Positions 11,578 through 27,644 are shown, counted from the first letter of the stretch. The stretch: 64,000 nt of DNA from Fasciola hepatica (GCA_948099385.1 CANUEZ040000196.1:1533001-1597000), one strand, 5' to 3'. Program-made: numbers and translations. The notes: generated from the letters alone by a model not told the origin.

Positions 11578-14500
11578 TTGATCATGCAGCTTGAACGCTC
11601 AACTGAGCATTGAAATCCATGGAAGCACTGTACAGCTGTTTCATCCTCTAAGGGACTCGACTCATCAGCAGTGCACGTCGACCGAACCCCCACGGGCACT
11701 CCAACAACCGGTGAACCATTGTGAATCGAACAACTTAACAACACAAGGCTATCCGGGATGGCTATCAACGCTTTGTTCAACATCTACACTACATGATATA
11801 GCACCCTTCCCAAACTCGTATTAAATTTGAATGGTAAGAACCAGCTGCGCGCACACCGATCCACTCCTCTGATAGATGACTTCTCTGTAGGGGCCTAAGT
11901 ACAACCAACGCATTCCCAAATGAACAACCTACACAGCTTCCTTACTATGCATGCAATTGATTAGTAGTACGAGATTAGATCAGACTAGATTAGATTTGTA
12001 TAATATGATTGATCATGCAGTTTGAACGCTCAACTGAGCATTGAAATCCATGGAAGCACTGTACAGCTGTTTCATCCTCTAAGGGACTCGACTCATCAGC
12101 GGTGCACATCGACCTAGCCCCCACGGGCACTCCAACAACCGGTGAACCATTGTGAATCGAACAACTTAACAACACAAGGCTATCCGGGATGGCTATCAAC
12201 GCTTTGTTCAACATCTACACTACATGATATAGCACCGTTCCCAAACTCGCTTCAAATTTGAATGGTAAGAACCAGCTTCGCGCACACCGATCGACTCCTT
12301 TCATGGATGAATTCTCTGTAGGGGCCTAAGTACAACCAACGCATTCCCAAATGAACAACCTACACAGCTTCCTTACTATGCATGCAATTGATTAGTAGTA
12401 CGAGATTAGATCAGATTAGATTAGATTTGTATAATATGATTGATCATGCAGCTTGAACGCTCAACTGAGCATTGAAATCCATGGAAGCACTGTACAGCTG
12501 TTTCATCCTCTAAGGGACTCGACTCATCAGCAGTGCACATCGACCGAGCCCCCATGGGCACTCCAACAACCAGTGAACCATTGTGAATCGAACAACTTAA
12601 CAAAACAAGGCTCTCCGGGATGGCTCTCAACGCTTTGTTCAACATCTACACTACATGATATAGCACCCTTCCCAAACTCGCTTCAAATTTGAATGGTAAG
12701 AACCAGCTTCGCGCACACCGATCCACTCCTATGATAGATGACTTCTCTGTAGGGGCCTAAGTACAACCAACGCATTCCCAAATGAACAACCTACACAGCT
12801 TCCTTACTATGCATGCAATTGATTAGTAGTACGAGATTAGATCAGACTAGATTAGATTTGTATAATATGATTGATCTTGCAGCTTGAACGCTCAACTGAG
12901 CATTGAAATCCATCGAAGCACTGTACAGCTGTTTCATCCTCTAAGGGACTCGACTCATCAGCAGTGCACATCGACCGAGCCCCCACGGGCACTCCAACAA
13001 CCGGTGAACCATTGTGAATCGAACAACTTAACAACACAAGGCTATCCGGGATGGCTATCAACGCTTTGTTCAACATCTACACTACATGATATAGCACCGT
13101 TCCCAAACTCGCTTCAAATTTGAATGGTAAGAACCAGCTTCGCGCACACCGATCGACTCCTATGATAGATGACTTCTCTGTAGGGGCCTAAGTACAACCA
13201 ACGCATTCCCAAATGAACAACCTACACAGCTTCCTTACTATGCATGCAATTGATTAGTAGTACGAGATTAGATTAGATTAGATTAGATTAGATTTGTATA
13301 ATATGATTGATCATGCAGCTTGAACGCTCAACTGAGCATTGAAATCCATGGAAGCACTGTACAGCTGTTTCATCCTCTAAGGGACTCGACTCATCAGCAG
13401 TGCACATCGACCGAGCCCCCACGGGCACTCCAACAACCGGTGAACCATTGTGAATCGAACAACTTACCAAAACAAGGCTATCCGGGATGGCTATCAACGC
13501 TTTGTTCCACATATACACTACATCATATAGCACCCTTCCCAAACTCGCTTTAAATTTGAATGGTAAGAACCAGCTTCGCGCACACCGATCGACTCCTTTC
13601 ATGGATGACTTCTCTGTAGGGGCCTAAGTACAACCAACGCATTCCCAAATGAACAACCTACACAGCTTCCTTACTATGCATGCAATTGATTAGTAGTACG
13701 CGATTAGATTAAATTAGATTAGATTAGATTTGTATAATATGATTGATCATGCAGCTTGAACGCTCAACTGAGCATTGAAATCCATCGAAGCACTGTACAG
13801 CTGTTTCATCCTCTAAGGGACTCGACTCATCAGCGGTGCACATCGACCTAGCCCCCACGGGCACTCCAACAACCGGTGAACCATTGTGAATCGAACAACT
13901 TAACAACACAAGTCTATCCGGGATGGCTATCAACGCTTTGTTCAACATCTACACTACATGATATAGCACCGTTCCCAAACTCGCTTCAAATTTGAATGGT
14001 AAGAACCAGCTTCGCGCATCCCGATCGACTCCTATGATGGATGACTTCTCTGTAGGGGCCTAAGTACATCCAACGCATTCCCAAATGAACAACCTACACA
14101 GCTTCCTTACTATGCATGCAATTGATTAGTAGTACGAGATTAGATCAGATTAGATTAGATTTGTATAATATGATTGATCATGCAGTTTGAACGCTCAACT
14201 GAGCATTGAAATCCATGGAAGCACTGTACAGCTGTTTCATCCTCTAAGGGACTCCACTCATCAGCAGTGCACATCGACCGAGCCCCCACGGGCACTCCAA
14301 CAACCGGTGAACCATTGTGAATCGAACAACTTTACAACACAAGGCTATCCGGGATGGCTCTCAACGCTTTGTTCAACATCTACACTACATGATATAGCAC
14401 CGTTCCCAAACTCGCTTCAAATTTGAATGGTAAGAACCAGCTTCTCGCACACCGATCCACTCCTATGATGGATGACTTCTCTGTAGGGGCCTAAGTACAA

Positions 14501-16728
14501 CCAACGCATTCCCAAATGAACAACCTACACAGCTTCCTTACTATGCATGCAATTGATTAGTAGTACGAGATTAGATCAGATTAGATTAGATTTGTATAAT
14601 CTGATTGATCATGCAGCTTGAACGCTCAACTGAGCATTGAAATCCATGGAAGCACTGTACAGCTGTTTCATCCTCTAAGGGACTCGACTCATCAGCAGTG
14701 CACATCGACCGAGCCCCCACGGGCACTCCAACAACCGGTGAACCATTGTGAATCGAACAACTTACCAAAACAAGGCTATCCGGGATGGCTATCAACGCTT
14801 TGTTCCACATATACACTACATCATATAGCACCCTTCCCAAACTCGCTTCAAATTTGAATGGTAAGAACCAGCTTCGCGCACACCGATCCACTCCTATGAT
14901 GGATGACTTCTCTGTAGGGGCCTAAGTACAACCAACGCATTCCCAAATGAACAACCTACACAGCTTCCTTACTATGCATGCAATTGATTAGTAGTACGAG
15001 ATTAGATCAGATTAGATTAGATTTGTATAATATAATTGATCATGCAGCTTGAACGCTCAACTGAGCATTGAAATCCATGGAAGCACTGTACAGCTGTTTC
15101 ATCCTCTAAGGGACTCGACTCATCAGCGGTGCACATCGACCGAGCCCCCACGGGCACTCCAACAACCGGTGAACCATTGTGAATCGAACAACTTAACAAC
15201 ACAAGGCTATCCGGGATGGCTCTCAACGCTTTGTTCAACATCTACACTACATGATATAGCACCCTTCCCAAACTCGCTTTAAATTTGCATTGTAAGAACC
15301 AGCTTCGCGAATCCCGATCGACTCCTATGATGGATGACTTCTCTGTAGGGGCCTAAGTACAACCAACGCATTCCCAAATGAACAACCTACACAGCTTCCT
15401 TACTATGCATGCAATTGAATAGTAGTACGCGATTAGATTAGATTAGATTAGATTAGATTTGTAAAATATGATTGATCATGCAGCTTGAACGCTCAACTGA
15501 GCATTGAAATCCATGGAAGCACTGTACATCTGTTTCATCCTCTAAGGGACTCGACTCATCAGCAGTGCACATCGACCGAGCCCCCACGGGCACTCCAACA
15601 ACCGGTGAACCATTGTGAATCGAACAACTTAACAACACAAGGCTATCCGGGATGGCTATCAACGCTTTGTTCAACATCTACACTACACGATATAGCACCC
15701 TTCCCAAACTCGCTTCAAATTTGAATGGTAAGAACCAGCTTCGCGCACACCGATCGATTCCTATGATGGATGACTTCTCTGTAGGGGCCTAAGTACAACC
15801 AACGCATTCCCAAATGAACAACCTACACAGCTTCCTTACTATGCATGCAATTGAATAGTAGTACGAGATTAGATCAGATTAGATTAGATTTGTATAATAT
15901 GATTGATCATGCAGCTTGAACGCTCAACTGAGCATTGAAATCCATGGAAGCACTGTACAGCTGTTTCATCCTCTAAGGGACTCGACTCATCAGCGGTGCA
16001 CATCGACCTAGCCCCCACGGGCACTCCAACAACCGGTGAACCATTGTGAATCGAACAACTTAACAACACAAGGCTATCCGGGATGGCTATCAACGCTTTG
16101 TTCAACATCTACACTACATGATATAGCACCCTTCCCAAACTCGCTTCAAATTTGAATGGTAAGAACCAGCTTCGCGCACACCGATCCACTCCTATGATGG
16201 ATGACTTCTCTGTAGGGGCCTAAGTACAACCAACGCATTCCCAAATGAACAACCTACACAGCTTCCTTACTATGCATGCAATTGATTAGTAGTACGAGAT
16301 TAGATTAGATTAGATTAGATTTGTATAATATGATTGATCATGCAGCTTGAACGCTCAACTGAGCATTGAAATCCATGGAAGCACTGTACAGCTGTTTCAT
16401 CCTCTAAGGGACTCGACTCATCAGCAGTGCACATCGACCTAGCCCCCACGGGCACTCCAACAACCGGTGAACCATTGTGAATCGAACAACTTAACAACAC
16501 AAGGCTATACGGGATGGCTATCAACGCTTTGTTCAACATCTACACTACATGATATAGCACCCTTCCCAAACTCGCTTCAAATTTGAATGGTAAGAACCAG
16601 CTTCGCGCACACCGATCGACTCCTATGATGGATGACTTCTCTGTAGGGGCCTAAGTACAACCAACGCATTCCCAAATGAACAACCTACACAGCTTCCTTA
16701 CTATGCATGCAATTGATTAGTAGTACGA

Positions 16729-17480
16729 GATTAGATTAGATTAGATTAGATTTGTATAATATGATTGATCATGCAGCTTGAACGCTCAACTGAGCATTGA
16801 AATCCATCGAAGCACTGTACAGCTGTTTCATCCTCTAAGGGACTCGACTCATCAGCAGTGCACATCGACCGAGCCCTCACGGGCACTCCAACAACCGGTG
16901 AACCATTGTGAATCGAACAATTTACCAAAACAAGGCTATCCGGGATGGCTATCAACGCTTTGTTCAACATCTACACTACATCATATAGCACCATTCCCAA
17001 ACTCGCTTCAAATTTGAATGGTAAGAACCAGCTTCGCGCACATCGAACTACTCCTTTCATGGATGAATTCTCTGTAGGGGCCTAAGTACAACCAACGCAT
17101 TCCCAAATGAACAACCTACACAGCTTCCTTACTATGCATGCAATTGATTAGTAGTACGAGATTAGATTAGATTAGATTAGATTAGATTTGTATAATATGA
17201 TTGATCATGCAGCTTGAACGCTCAACTGAGCATTGAAATCCATGGAAGCACTGTACAGCTGTTTCATCCTCTAAGGGACTCGACTCATCAGCAGTGCACA
17301 TCGACCGAGCCCCCACGGGCACTCCAACAACCGGTGAACCATTGTGAATCGAACAATTTACCAAAACAAGGCTATCCGGGATGGCTATCAACGCTTTGTT
17401 CAACATCTACACTACATCATATAGCACCATTCCCAAACTCGCTTCAAATTTGAATGGTAAGAACCAGCTTCGCGCACACC
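16729..17480 (+). repeat. Single-monomer duplication M39/M40 (436-bp unit)
   Basis: M39 and M40 share CAATTTACCAAAACAAGG and CATCATATAGCACCATTCCC, a combination not seen in neighbouring copies. They differ at CATCGAAGC against CATGGAAGC, at CCCTCACGG against CCCCCACGG, and in the tail after about 17040. M41 carries a partly matching CTTACCAAAACAAGG. Confidence 0.65.
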
Positions 17481-20400
17481 GATCCACTCTTATGATGGAT
17501 GACTTCTCTGTAGGGGCCTAAGTACAACCAACGCATTCCCAAATGAACAACCTACACAGCTTCCTTACTATGCATGCAATTGATTAGTAGTACGAGATTA
17601 GATTAGATTAGATTAGATTTGTAAAATATGATTGATCATGCAGCTTGAACGCTCAACTGAGCATTGAAATCCATGGAAGCACTGTACAGCTGTTTCATCC
17701 TCTAAGGGACTCGACTCATCAGCAGTGCACATCGACCGAGCCCCCACGGGCACTCCAACAACCAGTGAACCATTGTGAATCGAACAACTTACCAAAACAA
17801 GGCTATCCGGGATGGCTATCAACGCTTTGTTCCACATCTACACTACATGATATAGCACCGTTCCCAAACTCGCTTCAAATTTGAATGGTAAGAACCAGCT
17901 TCGCGCACACCGATCGACTCCTATGATGGATGACTTCTCTGTAGGGGCCTAAGTACAACCAACGCATTCCCAAATGAACAACCTACACAGCTTCCTTACT
18001 ATGCATGCAATTGATTAGTAGTACGAGATTAGATTAGATTAGATTAGATTCGTATAATATGATTGATCATGCAGCTTGAACGCTCAACTGAGCATTGAAA
18101 TCCATGGAAGCACTGTACAGCTGTTTCATCCTCTAAGGGACTCGACTCATCAGCAGTGCACATCGACCGAGCCCCCACGGGCACTCCAACAACCGGTGAA
18201 CCATTGTGAATCGAACAACTTAACAACACAAGGCCATCCGGGATGGCTATCAACGCTTTGTTCAACATCTACACTACATCATATAGCACCGTTCCCAAAT
18301 TCGCTTCAAATTTGAATGGTAAGAACCAGCTTCGCGCACACCGATCGACTCCTATGATGGATGACTTCTCTGTAGGGGCCTAAGTACAACCAACGCATTC
18401 CCAAATGAACAACCTACACAGCTTCCTTACTATGCATGCAATTGATTAGTAGTACGAGATTAGATTAGATTAGATTAGATTTGTAAAATATGATTGATCA
18501 TGCAGCTTGAACGCTCAACTGAGCATTGAAATCCATGGAAGCACTGTACAGCTGTTTCATCCTCTAAGGGACTCGACTCATCAGCAGTGCACATCGACCG
18601 AGCCCCCACGGGCACTCCAACAACCGGTGAACCATTGTGAATCGAACAACTTAACAACACAAGGCTATCCGGGATGGCTATCAACGCTTTGTTCAACATC
18701 TACACTACATGATATAGCACCCTTCCCAAACTCGCTTCAAATTTGAATGGTAAGAACCAGCTTCGCGCACACCGATCGACTCCTTTCATGGATGTTTTCT
18801 CTTTAGGGGCCTAAGTACAACCAACGCATTCCCAAATGAACAACCTACACAGCTTCCTTACTATGCATGCAATTGATTAGTAGTACGAGATTAGATCAGA
18901 TTAGTATGGGTTTGTATAATATGATTGATCATGCAGCTTGAACGCTCAACTGAGCATTGAAATCCATGGAAGCACTGTACAGCTGTTTCATCCTCTAAGG
19001 GACTCGACTCGTCAGCAGTGCACATCGACCGAGCCCCCACGGGCACTCCAACAACCGGTGAACCATTGTGAATCGAACAACTTAACAACACAAGGCTATC
19101 CGGGATGGCTATCAACGCTTTGTTCAACATCTACACTACATCATATAGCACCATTCCCAAACTCGCTTCAAATTTGAATGGTAAGAACCAGCTTCGCGCA
19201 CACCGATCGACTCCTATGATGGATGACTTCTCTGTAGGGGCCTAAGTACAACCAACGCATTCCCAAATGAACAACCTACACAGCTTCCTTACTATGCATG
19301 CAATTGATTAGTAGTACGAGATTATATCAGATTAGATTAGATTTGTATAATATGATTGATCATGCAGCTTGAACGCTCAACTGAGCATTGAAATCCACGG
19401 AAGCACTGTACAGCTGTTTCATCCTCTAAGGGACTCGACTCATCAGCGGTGCACATCGACATAGCCCCCACGGGCACTCCAACAACCGGTGAACCATTGT
19501 GAATCGAACAACTTAACAACACAAGGCTATCCGGGATGGCTATCAACGCTTTGTTCAACATCTACACTACATGATATAGCACCGTTCCCAAACTCGCTTC
19601 AAATTTGAATGGTAAGAACCAGCTTCGCACACACCGATCGACTCCTATGATGGATGACTTCTCTGTAGGGGCCTGAGTACAACCAACGCATTCCTAAATG
19701 AACAATCTACACAGGTTCCTTACTATGCATGCAATTGAATAGTAGTACGAGATTAGATCAGATCAGATTAGATTTGTATAATATGATTGATCATGCAGCT
19801 TGAACGCTCAACTGAGCATTGAAATCCATGGAAGCACTGTACAGCTGTTTCATCCTCTAAGGGACTCGACTCATCAGCAGTGCACATCGACCGAGCCCCC
19901 ACGGGCACTCCAACAACCGGTGAACCATTGTGAATCGAACAACTTAACAACACAAGGCTATCCGGGATGGCTCTCAACGCTTTGTTCAACATCTACACTA
20001 CATGATATAGCACCCTTCCCAAACTCGCCTCAAATTTGAATGGTAAGAACCAGCTTCGCGCACACCGATCGACTCCTATGATGGATGACTTCTCTTAGGG
20101 GCCTAAGTACAACCAACGCATTCCCAAATGAACAACCTACACAGCTTCCTAACTATGCATGCAATTGATTAGTAGTACGAGATTAGATCAGATTAGATTA
20201 GATTTGTATAATATGATTGATCATGCAGCTTGAACGCTCAACTGAGCATTGAAATCCACGGAAGCACTGTACAGCTGTTTCATCCTCTAAGGGACTCGAC
20301 TCATCAGCAGTGCACATCGACCGAGCCCCCACGGGCACTCCAACAACCGGTGAACCATTGTGAATCGAACAACTTAACAACACAAGGCTATCCGGGATGG

Positions 20401-22559
20401 CTCTCAACGCTTTGTTCAACATCTACACTACATGATATAGCACCCTTCCCAAACTCGCTTCAAATTTGAATGGTAAGAACCAGCTTCGCGCACACCGATC
20501 GACTCCTATGATGGATGACGTCTCTGCAGGGGCCTAAGTACAACCAACGCATTCCTAAATGAACAACCTACACAGCTTCCTTACTATGCATGCAATTGAT
20601 TAGTAGTACGAGATTAGATTAGATTAGATTAGATTTGTATAATATGATTGATCATGCAGCTTGAACGCTCAACTGAGCATTGAAATCCATCGAAGCACTG
20701 TACAGCTGTTTCATCCTCTAAGGGACTCGACTCATCAGCGGTGCACATCGACCTAGCCCCCACGGGCACTCCAACAACCGGTGAACCATTGTGAATCGAA
20801 CAACTTAACAACACAAGGCTATCCGGGATGACTATCAACGCTTTGTTCAACATCTACACTACATGATATAGCACCCTTCCCAAACTCGCTTCAAATTTGA
20901 ATGGTAAGAACCAGCTTCGCGCACACCGATCGACTCCTATGATGGATGACTTCTCTGTAGGGGCCTGAGTACAACCAACGCATTCCTAAATGAACAACCT
21001 ACACAGCTTCCTTACTATGCATGCAATTGATTAGTAGTACGAGATTAGATCAGATCAGATTAGATTTGTATAATCTGATTGATCATGCAGCTTGAACGCT
21101 CAACTGAGCATTGAAATCCATGGAAGCACTGTACAGCTGTTTCATCCTCTAAGGGACTCGACTCATCAGCAGTGCACATCGACCGAGCCCCCACGGGCAC
21201 TCCAACAACCGGTGAGCCATTGTGAATCGAACAACTTAACAACACAAGGCTATCCGGGATGGCTATCAACGCTTTGTTCAACATCTACACTACATGATAT
21301 AGCACCCTTCCCAAACTCGCTTCAAATTTGAATGGTAAGAACCAGCTTCGCGCACACCGATCCACTCCTATGATGGATGACTTCTCTGTAGGGGCCTAAG
21401 TACAACCAACGCATTCCCAAATGAACAACCTACACAGCTTCCTTACTATGCATGCAATTGATTAGTAGTACGAGATTAGATCAGATCAGATTAGATTTGT
21501 ATAATCTGATTGATCATGCAGCTTGAACGCTCAACTGAGCATTGAAATCCATGGAAGCACTGTACAGCTGTTTCATCCTCTAAAGGACTCGACTCATCAG
21601 CAGTGCACATCGACCGAGCCCCCACGGGCACTCCAACAACCGGTGAGCCATTGTGAATCGAACAACTCAACAACACAAGGCTATCCGGGATGGCTATCAA
21701 CGCTTTGTTCCACATAGACACTACATGATATAGCACCCTTCCCAAACTCGCTTCAAATTTGAATGGTAAGAACCAGCTTCGCGCACACCGATCGACTCCT
21801 ATGATGGATGACTTCTCTGTAGGGGCCTAAGTACAACCAACGCATTCCCAAATGAACAACCTACACAGCTTCCTTACTATGCATGCAATTGATTAGTAGT
21901 ACGAGATTAGATCAGATTAGATTAGATTTGTATAATATGATTGATCATGCAGCTTGAACGCTCAACTGAGCATTGAAATCCACGGAAGCACTGTACAGCT
22001 GTTTCATCCTCTAAGGGACTCGACTCATCAGCAGTGCACATCGACCGAGCCCCCACGGGCACTCCAACAACCGGTGAACCAATGTGAATCGAACAACTTA
22101 ACAACACAAGGCTATCCGGGATGGCTATCAACGCTTTGTTCAACATCTACACTACATGATATAGCACCGTTCCCAAACTCGCTTCAAATTTGAATGGTAA
22201 GAACCAGCTTCGCGCACACCGATCGACTCCTATGATGGATGACGTCTCTGCAGGGGCCTAAGTACAACCAACGCATTCCTAAATGAACAACCTACACAGC
22301 TTCCTTACTATGCATGCAGTTGTTTAATAGTACGAGATTAGATCAGACTAGATTAGATTTGTATAATATGATTGATCATGCAGCTTGAACGCTCAACTGA
22401 GCATTGAAATCCATGGAAGCACTGTACAGCTGTTTCATCCTCTAAGGGACTCGACTCATCAGCGGTGCACATCGACCTAGCCCCCACGGGCACTCCAACA
22501 ACCGGTGAACCATTGTGAATCGAACAACTCAACAACACGAGGCTATCCGGGATGGCTAT

Positions 22560-22785
22560 CAACGCTTTGTTCCACATATACACTACATCATATAGCATCC
22601 TTCCCAAACTCGTTCTAAATTTGAATGGTAACAAACAGCTTCGCGCACACCGATCGACTCCTATGATGGATGACTTCTCTGTAGGGGCCTAAGTACAACC
22701 AACGCATTCCCAAATGAACAACCTACACAGCTTCCTTACTATGCATGCAATTGAATAGTAGTACGAGGTTATATCAGATTAGAAT
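22560..22785 (+). repeat. Distinct tail segment shared at seven-copy spacing (left)
   Basis: The second half of M52 carries CATATAGCATCC, CTCGTTCTAAATTTG and GGTAACAAACAGC. The M52-M53 junction carries GAATAGTAGTACGAGGTTAT. All of these recur 3027 bp away in M59. The copies between are ordinary, so the pair marks either a seven-monomer duplication or a conversion event. Confidence 0.7.
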
Positions 22786-25586
22786 AGATTTGTATAATAT
22801 GATTAATCATGCAGCTTGAACGCTCAACTGAGCATTGAAATCCATGGAAGCACTGTACAGCTGTTTCATCCTCTAAGGGACTCGACTCATCAGCGGTGCA
22901 CATCGACCGAGCCCCCACGGGCACTCCAACAACCGGTGAACCATTGTGAATCGAACAACTTAACAACACAAGGCTATCCGGGATGGTTATCAACGCTTTG
23001 TTCAACATCTACACTACATCATATAGCACCGTTCCCAAACTCGCTTCAAATTTGAATGGTAAGAACCAGCTTCGCGCACACCGATCGACTCCTATGATGG
23101 ATGACTTCTCTGTAGGGGCCTAAGTACAACCAACGCATTCCCAAATGAACAACCTACACAGCTTCCTTACTATGCATGCAATTGATTAGTAGTACGAGAT
23201 GAGATCAGATTAGATTAGATTTGTATAATATGATTGATCATGCAGCTTGAACACTCAACTGAGCATTGAAATCCATGGAAGCACTGTACAGCTGTTTCAT
23301 CCTCTAAGGGACTCGACTCATCAGCGGTGCACATCGACCTAGCCTCCACGGGCACTCCAACAACCGGTGAACCATTGTGAATCGAACAACTTAACAACAC
23401 AAGGCTATCCGGGATGGCTATCAACGCTTTGTTCAACATCTACACTACATGATATAGCACCCTTCCCAAACTCGCTTCAAATTTGAATGGTAAGAACCAG
23501 CTTCGCGCACACCGATCGACTCCTTTCATGGATGTTTTCTCTTTAGGGGCCTAAGTACAACCAACGCATTCCCAAATGAACAACCTACACAGCTTCCTTA
23601 CTATGCATGCAATTGATTAGTAGTACGCGATTAGATTAAATTAGATTAGATTAGATTTGTATAATATGATTGATCATGCAGCTTGAACGCTCAACTGAGC
23701 ATTGAAATCCATGGAAGCATTGTACAGCTGTTTCATCCTCTAAGGGACTCGACTCATCAGCGGTGCACATCGACCGAGCCCCCACGGGCACTCCAACAAC
23801 CGGTGAGCCATTGTGAATCGAACAACTTAACAACACAAGGCTATCCGGGATGGCTATCAACGCTTTGTTCAACATCTACACTACATGATATAGCACCCTT
23901 CCCAAACTCGCTTCAAATTTGAATGGTAAGAACCAGCTTCGCGCACACCGATCGACTCCTATGATGGATGACTTCTCTGTAGGGGCCTAAGTACAACCAA
24001 CGCATTCCCAAATGAACAACCTACACAGCTTCCCTACTATGCATGCAATTGATTAGTAGTACGAGATTAGATCAGATTAGATTAGATTTGTATAATATGA
24101 TTGATCATGCAGCTTGAACGCTCAACTGAGCATTGAAATCCATGGAAGCACTGTACAGCTGTTTCATCCTCTAAGGGACTCGACTCATCAGCAGTGCACA
24201 TCGACCGAGCCCCCACGGGAACTCCAACAACCGGTGAACCATTGTGAATCGAACAACTTAAGAACACAAGGCTATCCGGGATGGCTATCAACGCTTTGTT
24301 CCACATATACACTACATGATATAGCACCCTTCCCAAACTCGCTTCAAATTTGAATGGTAAGAACCAGCTTCTCGCACACCGATCGACTCCTATGATGGAT
24401 GACTTCTCTGTAGGGGCCTAAGTACAACCAACGCATTCCCAAATGAACAACCTACACAGCTTCCTTACTATGCATGCAATTGATTAGTAGTACGAGATTA
24501 GATCAGATTAGATTAGATTTGTATAATATGATTGATCATGCAGCTTGAACGCTCAACTGAGCATTGAAATCCATGGAAGCACTGTACAGCTGTTTCATCC
24601 TCTAAGGGACTCGACTCATCAGCGGTGCACATCGACCTAGCCCCCACGGGCACTCCAACAACCGGTGAACCATTGTGAATCGAACAACTTAACAACACAA
24701 GGCTATCCGGGATGGCTATCAACGCTTTGTTCCACATATACACTACGTGATATAGCACCCTTCTCAAACTCGCTTCAAATTTGAATGGTAAGAACCAGCT
24801 TCGCGCACACCGATCCACTCCTATGATGGATGACTTCTCTGTAGGGGCCTAAGTACAACCAACGCATTCCCAAATGAACAACCTACACAGCTTCCTTATT
24901 ATGCATGCAATTGATTAGTAGTACGAGATTAGATCAGATTAGATTAGATTTGTATAAAATGATTGATCATGCAGCTTGAACGCTCAACTGAGCATTGAAA
25001 TCCATGGAAGCACTGTACAGCTGTTTCATCCTCTAAGGGACTCGACTCATCAGCGGTGCACATCGACCTAGCCCCCACGGGCACTCCAACAACCGGTGAA
25101 CCATTGTGAATCGAACAACTTAACAACACAAGGCTATCCGGGATGGCTATCAACGCTTTGTTCAACATCTACACTACATCATATAGCACCCTTCCCAAAC
25201 TCGCTTCAAATTTGAATGGTAAGAACCAGCTTCGCGCACACCGATCGACTCCTTTCATGGATGTTTTCTCTTTAGGGGCCTAAGTACAACCAACGCATTC
25301 CCAAATGAACAACCTACACAGCTTCCTTACTATGCATGCAATTGATTAGTAGTACGCGATTAGATTAGATTAGATTAGATTAGATTTGTATAATATGATT
25401 GATCATACAGCTTGAACGCTCAACTGAGCATTGAAATCCATGGAAGCATTGTACAGCTGTTTCATCCTCTAAGGGACTCGACTCATCAGCGGTGCACATC
25501 GACCTAGCCCCCACGGGCACTCCAACAACCGGTGAACCATTGTGAATCGAACAACTCAACAACACAAGGCTATCCGGGATGGCTAT

Positions 25587-25812
25587 CAACGCTTTGTTCC
25601 ACATATACACTACATCATATAGCATCCTTCCCAAACTCGTTCTAAATTTAAATGGTAACAAACAGCTTCGCGCACACCGATCAACTCCTATGATGGATGA
25701 CTTCTCTGTAGGGGCCTAAGTACAACCAACGCATTCACAAATGAACAACCTACACAGCTTCCTTACTATGCATGCAATTGAATAGTAGTACGAGGTTATA
25801 TCAGATTAGATT
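25587..25812 (+). repeat. Distinct tail segment shared at seven-copy spacing (right)
   Basis: M59 counterpart of 22560-22785. It has the same markers with a few private changes (AAATTTAAATGG, GATCAACTCC, CATTCACAAATG). Confidence 0.7.
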
Positions 25813-26129
25813 AGATTTGTATAAATTGATTGATCATGCAGCTTGAACGCTCAACTGAGCATTGAAATCCATGGAAGCACTGTACAGCTGTTTCATCCTC
25901 TAAGGGACTCGACTCATCAGCGGTGCACATCGACCTAGCCCCCACGGGCACTCCAACAACCGGTGAACCATTGTGAATCGAACAACTTAACAACACAAGG
26001 CTATCCGGGATGGCTATCAACGCTTTGTTCCACATATACACTACATCATATAGCACCCTTCCCAAACTCGCTTCAAATTTGAATGGTAAGAACCAGCTTC
26101 GCGCACACCGATCGACTCCTTTCATGGAT

Positions 26130-27644
26130 GACTTCTCTGTAGGGGCCTAAGTACAACCAACGCATTCCCAAATGAACAACCTACACAGCTTCCTTACTAT
26201 GCATGCAATTGATTAGTAGTACGAGATTAGATCAGATTAGATTAGATTTGTATAATATTTTTGATCATGCAGCTTGAACGCTCAACTGAGCATTGAAATC
26301 CATGGATGCACTGTACAGCTGTTTCATCCTCTAAGGGACTCGACTCATCAGCAGTGCACATCGACCGAGCCCCCATGGGCACTCCAACAACCGGTGAACC
26401 ATTGTGAATCGAACAACTTAACAACACAAGGCTATCCGGGATGGCTATCAACGCTTTGTGCAACATATACACTACGTGATATAGCACCCTTCTCAAACTC
26501 GCTTCAAATTTGAATGGTAAGAACCAGCTTCGCGCACACCGATCGACTCCTATGATGGATGACTTCTCTGTAGGGGCCTAAGTACAACCAACGCATTCCC
26601 AAATGAACAACCTACACAGCTTCCTTATTATGCATGCAATTGATTAGTAGTACGAGATGAGATCAGATTAGATTAGATTTGTATAATATGATTGATCATG
26701 CAGCTTGAACGCTCAACTGAGCATTGAAATCCATGGAAGCACTGTACAGCTGTTTCATCCTCTAAGGGACTCGACTCATCAGCAGTGCACATCGACCGAG
26801 CCCCCACGGGAACACCAACAACCGGTGAACCATTGTGAATCGAACAACTTAACAACACAAGGCTATCCGGGATGGCTATCAACGCTTTGTTCCACATATA
26901 CACTACATCATATAGCACCCTTCCCAAACTCGCTTCAAATTTGAATGGTAAGAACCAGCTTCGCGCACACCGATCCACTCCTATGATGGATGACTTCTCT
27001 GTAGGGGCCTAAGTACAACCAACGCATTCCCAAATGAACAACCTACACAGCTTCCTTACTATGCATGCAATTGATTAGTAGTACGAGATTAGATCAGATC
27101 AGATTAGATTTGTATAATATTTTTGATCATGCAGCTTGAACGCTCAACTGAGCATTGAAATCCATGGATGCACTGTACAGCTGTTTCATCCTCTAAGGGA
27201 CTCGACTCATCAGCAGTGCACATCGACCGAGCCCCCATGGGCACTCCAACAACCGGTGAACCATTGTGAATCGAACAACTTAACAACACAAGGCTATCCG
27301 GGATGGCTATCAACGCTTTGTGCAACATATACACTACGTGATATAGCACCCTTCTCAAACTCGCTTCAAATTTGAATGGTAAGAACCAGCTTCGCGCACA
27401 CCGATCGACTCCTATGATGGATGACTTCTCTGTAGGGGCCTAAGTACAACCAACGCATTCCCAAATGAACAACCTACACAGCTTCCTTATTATGCATGCA
27501 ATTGATTAGTAGTACGAGATGAGATCAGATTAGATTAGATTTGTATAATATGATTGATCATGCAGCTTGAACGCTCAACTGAGCATTGAAATCCATGGAA
27601 GCACTGTACAGCTGTTTCATCCTCTAAGGGACTCGACTCATCAG
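26130..27644 (+). repeat. Tandem dimer duplication (862-bp unit)
   Basis: Late M60 to early M62 recurs at +862 bp. Diagnostic shared changes are ATATTTTTGATC before the anchor, CATGGATGCACTG, CCCCATGGGC, TTTGTGCAACATATAC, CACTACGTGATATAGC, CTTCTCAAAC, CCTTATTATGC and GAGATGAGATC. Only one difference is obvious before the match breaks at the GGGAACACC/GGGCACTCC position, so this is a very recent duplication. Confidence 0.85.
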
